The notes below the pieces were generated by a model. That model made no database searches. It was given only the letters and a program-made list of their open reading frames with translations, and was not told the origin of the DNA. From Actinomycetota bacterium (lineage in GTDB: Bacteria; Actinomycetota; Acidimicrobiia; Acidimicrobiales; Microtrichaceae): a stretch of 7,874 nucleotides of DNA. Numbering within the stretch: position 1 is the first letter of the stretch; each line of letters starts with the position of its first letter. A program made the position numbers and the translations under genes. Location: assembly GCA_009700815.1 (NCBI GenBank), contig WLLG01000089.1, positions 1-7,874 of the forward strand, read 5' to 3'. Shown here piece after piece: positions 1-5,268 of the stretch.

Positions 1-14
1 AAGGGACCTAGGTG

Positions 15-43
15 TTGCAATCCGTAGACTCACGCTCTCTAGT
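15..43 (+). promoter_or_regulatory. Possible promoter of the aldehyde dehydrogenase
   Basis: TTGCAA at 15-20 and TCTAGT at 38-43 each match four of six consensus bases and are 17 bases apart. TAGACT at 25-30 is a second possible -10 box without a clear -35. The match is weak and rests on pattern alone. Confidence 0.28.
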
Positions 44-80
44 ACGTTCAAGCCATCTAGTTCGTTCAAGCCAGTTCAAC
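40..80 (+). repeat. Two-unit 18-bp tandem repeat upstream of the aldehyde dehydrogenase
   Basis: TAGTACGTTCAAGCCATC (40-57) is followed at once by TAGTTCGTTCAAGCCAGT (58-75), agreeing at 15 of 18 positions, then a partial TCAAC. The shared core GTTCAAGCCA sits 30 to 60 bases before the start codon, so it would lie in the 5' untranslated region if transcription begins near base 50 or earlier. The unit resembles those in the array after the same gene. Confidence 0.7.
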
Positions 81-96
81 CCCTCATATTCCCAGC

Positions 97-105
97 AGAA
101 GGAAG
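97..105 (+). promoter_or_regulatory. Ribosome binding site of the aldehyde dehydrogenase
   Basis: AGAAGGAAG lies five bases before the GTG at 111. It decides the start, because the upstream in-frame GTG at 12 has no comparable site and would add 33 residues unlike the family. Confidence 0.75.
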
Positions 106-110
106 TCCTT

Positions 111-1574
111 GTGAATCACTACGAACAGCTCTACATCGGCGGCGAATGGGTCAACCCAGCGGGGAGTGACCGTTTCCAAGTCATTAATCCGGCCACGGAA
201 GAGCTGATTGGGTCAACTCCCGAAGGGTCTGTTGGCGACATCGATCGAGCGGTTGTTGCCGCAAGGGCTGCCCTAGACACAGGCGACTGGGCGGGAATGC
301 CAGCGGCCGAGCGGGCCGACATCATGGGCCGCCTACTTGCCCTTCTTGGCGAGAAGGCCGATGACCTAGCCAACTTGATTACTGCCGAGGTGGGTTGCCC
401 ACTCCTGTTTGCTCATTTCGGCCAAGTCGGTGCAGCAAACATGGTGCTCGACTACTTCACCAACCTGACCCGCGAGTACGAGTTTGAAGAGGTTCGCCAG
501 GACATGCTCGGTCCTGCCCTTGTTCGCAAGGAACCAATCGGCGTGGTCGGCGGGATCATCCCGTGGAACGTTCCCCTCTTCATCACCATGTTAAAGCTCG
601 GCCCAACCTTGGCCTCGGGATCGACCATGGTGCTCAAGCCCGCACCCGAGACTCCGCTCTCCTCGTTCGTGCTTGCCGAGCTCGCACATGAGGCAGGCCT
701 GCCCGCGGGCGTGCTCAACATCGTTCCCGCTGGGCGTGAGGTTGGAGAACACCTCGTCACGCATCCCGATGTTGACAAGATCTCCTTCACTGGATCCACC
801 GTGGCGGGTCGCAAGATTGGCGCCCTCTGCGGTGAGCGACTGCGGCCCTGCACTCTGGAGTTGGGTGGCAAGTCAGCCGCAATTATTTTGGATGACGTTG
901 ACCTTGACTCAATCATTCCAGAACTGGTCTCGGCGGCCACGATGAACAACGGGCAGGCCTGCGTAGGCCAGACCCGAATCCTTGCCTCGCGTACTCGCTA
1001 CGCCGAGGTTGTCGACGCAGTTACCGAAGCTATGGCAGCGCTCGTTCCAGGAGACCCGTCCGGCAACTTTGATGTCACGCTTGGACCACTCATTGCTGAG
1101 CGTCAGCGAGACCGAGTCGAGGGCTACATCGCAGCCGGAATTGCCGAAGGCGCGAGAGTCACTACGGGTGGCGGCCGTCCAGCAGGCCTAGACAAGGGTT
1201 GGTTTGTCGAAGCCACACTCTTTGCAGATGTTGACAACAGCATGAAGATCGCCCAGGAAGAAATCTTTGGGCCAGTCGTTGTCGCAATCCCCTACGAGGA
1301 CCAAGCCGATGCCGTCCGAATTGCGAACGACAGCGCATACGGCCTATCAGGAACAGTGTGGACGAGCGATGTAGAAAACGGCATTGACGTAGCGCGAGGC
1401 GTGCGTACCGGCAACTACACCGTGAACGGGTTCGGCATGGCCTGGGGTGCTCCGTTCGGTGGGTTCAAGCAATCAGGTGTGGGACGCGAGCTTGGCCCAG
1501 AAGGCCTCGGTGAGTTCTTGGCCTCGAAGACCATCAACCTGCCAGCAGGTACAGAGCCAACGCTCAAGTACTGA
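111..1574 (+). CDS. NAD(P)-dependent aldehyde dehydrogenase
   Basis: Cytoplasmic enzyme of the aldehyde dehydrogenase superfamily, expected to oxidise an aldehyde to its carboxylate with NAD(P)+. From the chosen start it is 487 residues, the usual length for a complete member. Visible landmarks: an N-terminal LYIGGEWV strand, IIPWNVP with the conserved Asn at residue 153, the FTGSTVAGR cofactor loop, LELGGKS with the general-base Glu at 250, GQACVGQTR with the nucleophile Cys at 284, and EEIFGPVV with Glu 384 and Phe 386. All key residues are intact. I start it at the GTG at 111 because AGAAGGAAG lies five bases before it; an earlier in-frame start at 12 would only translate the upstream repeats. 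The sequence resembles actinobacterial broad-specificity aldehyde dehydrogenases, but the substrate cannot be inferred and the neighbours do not name a pathway. The stop codon lies inside a degenerate repeat array. Confidence 0.95.
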   Translation: MNHYEQLYIGGEWVNPAGSDRFQVINPATEELIGSTPEGSVGDIDRAVVAARAALDTGDWAGMPAAERADIMGRLLALLGEKADDLANLITAEVGCPLLFAHFGQVGAANMVLDYFTNLTREYEFEEVRQDMLGPALVRKEPIGVVGGIIPWNVPLFITMLKLGPTLASGSTMVLKPAPETPLSSFVLAELAHEAGLPAGVLNIVPAGREVGEHLVTHPDVDKISFTGSTVAGRKIGALCGERLRPCTLELGGKSAAIILDDVDLDSIIPELVSAATMNNGQACVGQTRILASRTRYAEVVDAVTEAMAALVPGDPSGNFDVTLGPLIAERQRDRVEGYIAAGIAEGARVTTGGGRPAGLDKGWFVEATLFADVDNSMKIAQEEIFGPVVVAIPYEDQADAVRIANDSAYGLSGTVWTSDVENGIDVARGVRTGNYTVNGFGMAWGAPFGGFKQSGVGRELGPEGLGEFLASKTINLPAGTEPTLKY

Positions 1575-1686
1575 TCAAGCTCGTAGGGCGGGTCGAGCCA
1601 GCAGTACGGGCAAGCCAGCAGTACGGGACAAGCCAGCAGGGATCAAGCCTGGTGTCGTGGTCGGGCCCGCAGTACTGATCAATCTC
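1564..1686 (+). repeat. Degenerate 15-18-bp repeat array spanning the aldehyde dehydrogenase stop
   Basis: Read in units ending in AAGC or a variant, the stretch holds about seven degenerate copies. The clearest are CAGCAGTACGGGCAAGC and CAGCAGTACGGGACAAGC (about 1598-1633), followed by CAGCAGGGATCAAGC. The first and last units carry the same 12-mer AGTACTGATCAA, at 1567-1578 and 1671-1682. The first of these contains the TGA stop codon, so the array begins inside the coding sequence. There is no recognisable gene in the array itself. The arrangement looks like local unit duplication rather than an insertion sequence. Confidence 0.6.
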
Positions 1687-1750
1687 AAAAAAGGGCATTG
1701 GGTTGCAGAGTGAGCGCAATGTGCTCCCCCTGCAACCCAATAGCATTTTT
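1687..1750. terminator. Bidirectional intrinsic terminator between converging genes
   Basis: ATTGGGTTGCAG (1697-1708) pairs perfectly with CTGCAACCCAAT (1730-1741), and inside it GAGC (1712-1715) can pair with GCTC (1723-1726). A run of six A at 1687-1692 precedes the stem and a run of five T (1746-1750) follows it, so transcripts in either direction would end in a U tract after the hairpin. It lies between the stop codons of the aldehyde dehydrogenase (plus) and the PKD lipoprotein (minus), as expected for a shared terminator. Confidence 0.85.
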
Positions 1751-1792
1751 GGAGCCCGCAGAACTGGGCCACCAGACTTAAGGCCAGTAGAT

Positions 1793-3679
1793 CTAGGCGA
1801 CTGTCGTGTTGGTAACCAGCCCGGTTGCACCGGGGTTACCACCTGAGCCACCTGAGCCACCAGATCCGCCAACGCCGCCGCTATAGCTCGGCGAACCAGA
1901 CGGAGTGCTTGAGCCATCACGTGACAAGCCAATCGCTGCGCCGCCGCCACCGCCACCGCCAGCACCCGAAGCGCCTCCTGTGCCACCCGTTCCACCGTTT
2001 CCACCGCCGCCTCCGCGATCAAAGGCCACACCGCCAGAACCACCCGAACCGCCAGGCTGACCCGCAGCTCCGCTACCTCCGGTGCCGCCGGCTCCACCCG
2101 TGCCTAGCTGAATCTGAATTGCGATCAGCGTCGGAGATGCGTTCTGCAAGCGCAGGCCGATTGACTGTGCTCCTGCACCGCCACCAGCACCGCCCGCGGT
2201 TGCACGTGTTCCGCCACCGCCTCCGCCGCCACCACCAGCGCCGGCATCATCAACGTTGCAATCATTTGCTCCGCCGCCGCCACCGCCGCCGCCACCAGCG
2301 CCGTTCACTCCAAGCAAGCCCGCTGCGCCGTTAGCGCCAGCCGCGGCACCGGCCCCAGCGCCACCCGCTGCGCCGTTAGCGCCCGCAGATCCGTCGCCTC
2401 CGCGCAATGATGGGCCGGTACCACCGAGCGTGCAGATTCCGGGAAGACCATCTGTTGCAGCTGAGGATCCGCCACCACCACTACCGGCGCCCGGTCCGCC
2501 ACCGTTGGCCCCAGAGTTTCCAGCTTGTGCATTGCAGTTACTGCAGAGACCAGTCCAGCCACAAGATCCGTCAACAACACCACCTTTGCCACCTGAACCG
2601 CCAGAATTGGCTCCCCCGCCGCCGGCGCCGCCGCCGCCAGCTGAAGATGTATTGCATGCTCCACCTGGTTCAAATCCGTCACCGCCATTACTGCCAGTAC
2701 CTGCTGTGCCGGACCACCCCGAACTGCCAGCAGCACCAGCGCTACCCGCTCCCGCTACACCTCCGGCAATGTTAAGGGAGTCCAGAACAAGGGCATTTGT
2801 GGAGTTGCGAACAAACACGCCGTAGCTGCTGCTGCCTGCGCTTGCGGTGGTTCCCACAATGCTCAGGTCTGCCACTCGGGTTGCTGTTGAAATTCCGTCT
2901 GCAATCACACCAACCGGGCCGTTGACCGTTGCGTCGAACGCTGCCGTGACGGTGGCAATACTTGGCGAGGTTGCCAGCACTCCTCGCTGAAAGTTCTGGC
3001 CGTACCCACCGCGCACCTCTAGGCCTGCTTGCACAGTGAACTTGCTGTACGAACCGCCGGCAACGAACACGCTGCTCTTTGACTCAGCAACTGCGCGGGA
3101 CTGACCCTGCGTAATCGAAGCGCAGGGTTCAAGAATGGTTCCGCAAGTTGAGGTGTTTGCTCCGGTCGAGGAGTTCACGAACACTGCTGCGGACTCGGTC
3201 CCGTCGATTCCATCGCAGTTGCTATCGATGTTGTCCCCTGCAGGGTCAGCGGCTCCAGGAAAGATTGTGCCGTCAGCGTCGTTGCAATCCGAGGGAACAA
3301 ACACTCCATCGCCATCACCATCGCCGTTCACTGTGATGGTGAGAGAGTCAGTGTCAGTTGCTCCCTTGTTGTCTGTCACCGTCAGGACTGCCGTAAAGGC
3401 GCCGGCTGCGGGGTAATTGCCAGTGGATGTCACGCCGCTGCCGTTGGTGCCGTTTCCAAAGCTCCAGGAGTAGCTCACAATTGAGCCGTCGGAGTCAACC
3501 GAACCAGAGCCGTCGAACGCAGCACTCAAGGGCGCATTGCCAGAAAGTGGACTAGCCGAAGCAACTGCAATGGGCGCCAAGTTGGCAGTTCCACCGCCGC
3601 CTGGAGCTGGTGCACACGAGACTGCGAAGAGCAGTAGTGCAGCGGACACAACAGGCAGAACTCGGTAAGCGTTCTTCAT
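1793..3679 (-). CDS. PKD / MopE-type / glycine-rich surface lipoprotein
   Basis: Predicted exported lipoprotein of 628 residues with no known enzymatic role. Residues 1-22 form a lipoprotein signal peptide (basic start, hydrophobic VVSAALLLFAVS, then Cys 22). Residues about 35-117 are a PKD-type domain (FDGSGSVDSDGSIVSYSWSF, then VLTVTDNKGATDTDSLTITV). Residues about 119-160 have the Asp/Cys pattern of MopE-type putative metal-binding motifs (DCNDADGTIFPGA, then DNIDSNCDG), with a GDGDGDG stretch that could bind calcium. Residues 165-305 look like short beta-helix strands. From about 305 to 620 the protein is Gly, Ala and Ser rich, with two runs of nine Gly and scattered Cys. I chose the ATG at 3679 because AAGGGGAG precedes it and the signal peptide starts there; the longer open frame would overlap the next gene. 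It probably sits on the outer face of the membrane or in the envelope. Function beyond adhesion or structure is unknown. Confidence 0.88.
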   Translation of the reverse strand: MKNAYRVLPVVSAALLLFAVSCAPAPGGGGTANLAPIAVASASPLSGNAPLSAAFDGSGSVDSDGSIVSYSWSFGNGTNGSGVTSTGNYPAAGAFTAVLTVTDNKGATDTDSLTITVNGDGDGDGVFVPSDCNDADGTIFPGAADPAGDNIDSNCDGIDGTESAAVFVNSSTGANTSTCGTILEPCASITQGQSRAVAESKSSVFVAGGSYSKFTVQAGLEVRGGYGQNFQRGVLATSPSIATVTAAFDATVNGPVGVIADGISTATRVADLSIVGTTASAGSSSYGVFVRNSTNALVLDSLNIAGGVAGAGSAGAAGSSGWSGTAGTGSNGGDGFEPGGACNTSSAGGGGAGGGGANSGGSGGKGGVVDGSCGWTGLCSNCNAQAGNSGANGGGPGAGSGGGGSSAATDGLPGICTLGGTGPSLRGGDGSAGANGAAGGAGAGAAAGANGAAGLLGVNGAGGGGGGGGGANDCNVDDAGAGGGGGGGGGTRATAGGAGGGAGAQSIGLRLQNASPTLIAIQIQLGTGGAGGTGGSGAAGQPGGSGGSGGVAFDRGGGGGNGGTGGTGGASGAGGGGGGGAAIGLSRDGSSTPSGSPSYSGGVGGSGGSGGSGGNPGATGLVTNTTVA

Positions 3680-3683
3680 GGCA

Positions 3684-3691
3684 CTCCCCTT
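3684..3691 (-). promoter_or_regulatory. Ribosome binding site of the PKD lipoprotein
   Basis: On the minus strand AAGGGGAG ends four bases before the ATG at 3679. It fixes the start at the signal peptide and rules out the longer reading that runs back to 4099. Confidence 0.8.
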
Positions 3692-3697
3692 GATTTG

Positions 3698-3716
3698 GTC
3701 CGCACAGCAAGCGGAC
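3698..3716 (-). promoter_or_regulatory. Hairpin in the leader of the PKD lipoprotein
   Basis: GTCCGC (3698-3703) and GCGGAC (3711-3716) form a perfect six-base-pair stem with a seven-base loop. It ends six bases before the ribosome binding site on the minus strand. No U tract follows, so it is not a terminator. It may affect translation or RNA stability. Confidence 0.45.
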
Positions 3717-3722
3717 ATCCTC

Positions 3723-3751
3723 AGTCTTGGCCGGATTAGCTCAGTGGTCAA
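3723..3751 (-). promoter_or_regulatory. Possible promoter of the PKD lipoprotein
   Basis: On the minus strand TTGACC (3746-3751) is followed after 17 bases by AAGACT (3723-3728). The -35 match is good and the -10 match poor. The gene has a 161-base gap from the SurE-like gene upstream, enough for its own promoter, but co-transcription is also possible. Confidence 0.25.
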
Positions 3752-3779
3752 CAGAATTGAGAAAAACAATTCGCAGTGT

Positions 3780-3824
3780 TGAGCGACTGGCTGAGCGACT
3801 GGCTGAGCGACTGCTTGAGCAAAC
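3780..3824 (-). repeat. 12-bp tandem repeat upstream of the PKD lipoprotein
   Basis: On the plus strand TGAGCGACTGGC occurs at 3780-3791 and 3792-3803, then TGAGCGACTGCT at 3804-3815 and a partial TGAGCAAAC. On the minus strand it reads GCTCAGCCAGTC, so the core resembles the GTTCAAGCCA units at 40-80. It lies just after the stop codon of the SurE-like gene and about 100 bases before the PKD lipoprotein start. Confidence 0.75.
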
Positions 3825-3840
3825 GGTTGCACTACAACGC

Positions 3841-4749
3841 TTATGCCGGTGCTTGAACCGTCACCTCTGACAACGTCACAAACCCATTGTTGAACGCCGT
3901 GATGTCGTCTGCAGGGTCTTGCAGGGTTGAGGTGCAGTCCTGATCGGCAATTGCCCCCTCGCCTGAGGCTGACATCGGAACCTCTACCTGAGCGCGAAGT
4001 GAACCCGTAGTGCAGACCGGCACGTTCAGATTTTGAAGGACCAACTCCTTGCCCGTCAGTTTGCCCTCGAGCAAATCTTGGCGGTGTGCCTGAACCCACG
4101 TGACGACATAGCTTGCAGCAAGGTCGTAATCAACCGCATCGGAGATGGCCGTGCTCGAGGCCAACGCCGGAATGTTCTTGGCGGCTGCCGCCCGAGCAGC
4201 GCCGATCGTTCCGGAAAGCGTGTTGCCCACGGAGCCCAGGTTCTGGCCAGCGTTGACTCCCGTGACCACCAAGGCGGGTAGTTCTCCTATACCGCCATCT
4301 AGCGCCCAGTTCACAGCATCTGCTGGGTAGCCCTGCACGGAAGTCGCTGGATAACCGCTCGCTGTTGTGACCTCGCTCACCTGCAACTCGCCCTCCGAGG
4401 TTTTGCCGGCAGTACCACTTTGATTCTCAGCCGGGGCAGCCACAACCACCTCTGTGTCTGGCAGCGCTGCTAGTGCACGGACCACGGCATCGATTCCAGG
4501 TGCCGCATACCCATCATCGTTGGATACCAAAATGCGCAGAGTCTGCGACTCGGCTGCAACAGCAGAGGTACTGGACTGAGCAGATTTCTCGGTCGTGGAG
4601 GTCGAGGATTCTGCGCCCTCGCCACTGCTACAAGAACTTAGGAGGCCACCAACAACTGCAAGCGACAGCAGCACTGCAGACGCCGATTGAGCAACACGGC
4701 GACGGGGTTGGCCGGTTGGGGAAACTCGACTCTTCACTCGAGAAAACAT
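3841..4749 (-). CDS. surE: SurE-family phosphatase (5'-nucleotidase) with lipoprotein signal peptide
   Basis: SurE proteins are metal-dependent phosphatases that act on nucleoside monophosphates and sometimes polyphosphate. The four metal-site positions known from the family are present: Asp 78 and Asp 79 in VSNDDGY, Ser 111 in AAPAENQSG, and Asn 166 in VTGVNAGQNLG. The conserved SGTIGAARAA segment follows. Unlike classical cytoplasmic SurE, residues 1-40 form an export signal: basic KSRV and PRRR, hydrophobic ASAVLLSLAVVGG, then a lipobox LSSC with Cys 40. A Ser/Thr/Glu-rich linker (41-66) joins it to the enzyme domain. The start is the ATG at 4749, with GGAAAGAAG five bases upstream; the longer frame begins at a TTG without support. 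The enzyme is expected outside the cytoplasmic membrane, perhaps releasing phosphate from extracellular nucleotides. The RRR could suggest Tat export, but the motif is weak. The symbol reflects family only; the substrate is not established. Confidence 0.88.
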   Translation of the reverse strand: MFSRVKSRVSPTGQPRRRVAQSASAVLLSLAVVGGLLSSCSSGEGAESSTSTTEKSAQSSTSAVAAESQTLRILVSNDDGYAAPGIDAVVRALAALPDTEVVVAAPAENQSGTAGKTSEGELQVSEVTTASGYPATSVQGYPADAVNWALDGGIGELPALVVTGVNAGQNLGSVGNTLSGTIGAARAAAAKNIPALASSTAISDAVDYDLAASYVVTWVQAHRQDLLEGKLTGKELVLQNLNVPVCTTGSLRAQVEVPMSASGEGAIADQDCTSTLQDPADDITAFNNGFVTLSEVTVQAPA

Positions 4750-4754
4750 GAACG

Positions 4755-4763
4755 CTTCTTTCC
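4755..4763 (-). promoter_or_regulatory. Ribosome binding site of the SurE-like lipoprotein
   Basis: GGAAAGAAG on the minus strand lies five bases before the ATG at 4749 and decides that start over the TTG at 4791. Confidence 0.65.
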
Positions 4764-4930
4764 GTGTGGGTGTCAACGATTCTTTGGACAAGTCCGAGTT
4801 GAACTCGACCCAGTGGAACTAGGTCTACATCTTGAGGCTATGAGATCTTGAGCGGGTGCCTTGGCATTCTTCGACGGGAACTTCTGAGCCCGGCGCAGTA
4901 GGTTGTCGAGGAATCGTCCACCCGTGAGTA
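4764..4930. other. Divergent intergenic region between the SurE-like and small membrane protein genes
   Basis: About 195 bases separate the two divergent start codons, and promoters for both must lie here, but I see no convincing -35/-10 pair. It holds the short palindrome CGAGTTGAACTCG (4795-4807) and two copies of ATCTTGAG about 20 bases apart (near 4829-4852). No open frame here looks like a gene. Confidence 0.5.
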
Positions 4931-4935
4931 CCCGT

Positions 4936-4940
4936 AGGAG
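4936..4940 (+). promoter_or_regulatory. Ribosome binding site of the small membrane protein
   Basis: AGGAG lies five bases before the ATG at 4946, a near-ideal site that supports this short gene being real. Confidence 0.75.
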
Positions 4941-4945
4941 CATCC

Positions 4946-5251
4946 ATGAGTTCAGTCAGAACACCCAGCTTGGCTTGGCGTTTGTTTGTCGTTGTAGGGG
5001 TGGGCACCTCGGTTGCGCTCACCGTGAGCGACCCAGCCTGGGAAAAGTGGAAATCCGTAGCAGGTGAAAAACTCCCCCGGCAGGCCGTTCGATCCGTGCT
5101 GGTCGGAACGGCCGCAATCCACAGCGCCGAGGCAGCCTCTTCCTATGTATCCGCCCGGCGCGGCAACCTAGAACAACCTGGCCGCTGGGCACTAGCTACG
5201 TTCCTCTGGGGATTCCCAGTTATGCGAAAGCTACGCAAAGCCGCAGCCTGA
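4946..5251 (+). CDS. Small membrane protein, possibly DUF4499/TMEM254-like
   Basis: A 101-residue protein with probable membrane segments at about residues 8-27 (RLFVVVGVGTSVALTV), 48-66 (VRSVLVGTAAIHSAEAASSY) and 80-93 (RWALATFLWGFPVM), and a basic C-terminal tail RKLRKAAA. The spacing of His 59 and Glu 62, a basic ARRGN turn, then a Trp followed by a Gly-Phe-Pro helix recalls the DUF4499 family (eukaryotic TMEM254), from memory and unconfirmed. A good AGGAG site precedes the ATG. It is divergent from the SurE-like gene and converges on menB with only 17 bases between the stop codons and no clear terminator there. Family function is unknown, and I propose none. Confidence 0.75.
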   Translation: MSSVRTPSLAWRLFVVVGVGTSVALTVSDPAWEKWKSVAGEKLPRQAVRSVLVGTAAIHSAEAASSYVSARRGNLEQPGRWALATFLWGFPVMRKLRKAAA

Positions 5252-5268
5252 GGCGCAGTGCTGGCCCT

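Noticed and set aside
12..110. Longer N-terminus for the aldehyde dehydrogenase
   Set aside because: It would translate the 18-bp tandem repeat into RSSHLVRSS-type sequence absent from the family; the GTG at 111 has the ribosome binding site.
452..949. Minus-strand open frame inside the aldehyde dehydrogenase
   Set aside because: It lies antisense to conserved catalytic motifs of the enzyme and has no family resemblance; a shadow of GC-rich coding sequence.
2256..2825. Proline-rich plus-strand open frame (and nearby His/Arg-rich frame 1825-2334)
   Set aside because: They are antisense shadows of the GGC/GGT-rich glycine coding region; their composition follows directly from its codons and they have no ribosome binding site.
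3730..3775. tRNA-like stretch with TAGCTCAGTGGT and a six-base-pair GAATTG/CAATTC stem with a seven-base loop
   Set aside because: The first part matches a tRNA D-arm and the second mimics an anticodon arm. But the D-stem does not close, loop position 33 is G not T, and there is no T-arm or matching 3' acceptor. I take it as coincidence or at most a remnant.
3780..3824. CRISPR-like direct repeats
   Set aside because: The units are directly adjacent with no spacers and are only 12 bp, as are those at 40-80 and 1564-1686. No cas gene is present.
3680..4099. In-frame upstream extension of the PKD lipoprotein (open back to 4099)
   Set aside because: It runs through the 12-bp repeats (AQAVAQPVAQPVAQ) and overlaps the SurE-like gene. 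The lipoprotein signal and a strong ribosome binding site mark the true start at 3679.
4795..4807. Palindrome CGAGTTGAACTCG upstream of the SurE-like gene
   Set aside because: Only six-base-pair arms with a one-base centre; it could be an operator but such short palindromes are expected by chance, so I only note it within the intergenic entry.
5252..5268. Terminator between the converging small membrane protein gene and menB
   Set aside because: Only 17 bases separate the stop codons and I find no stem with a T tract there or just beyond; the transcripts probably overlap.
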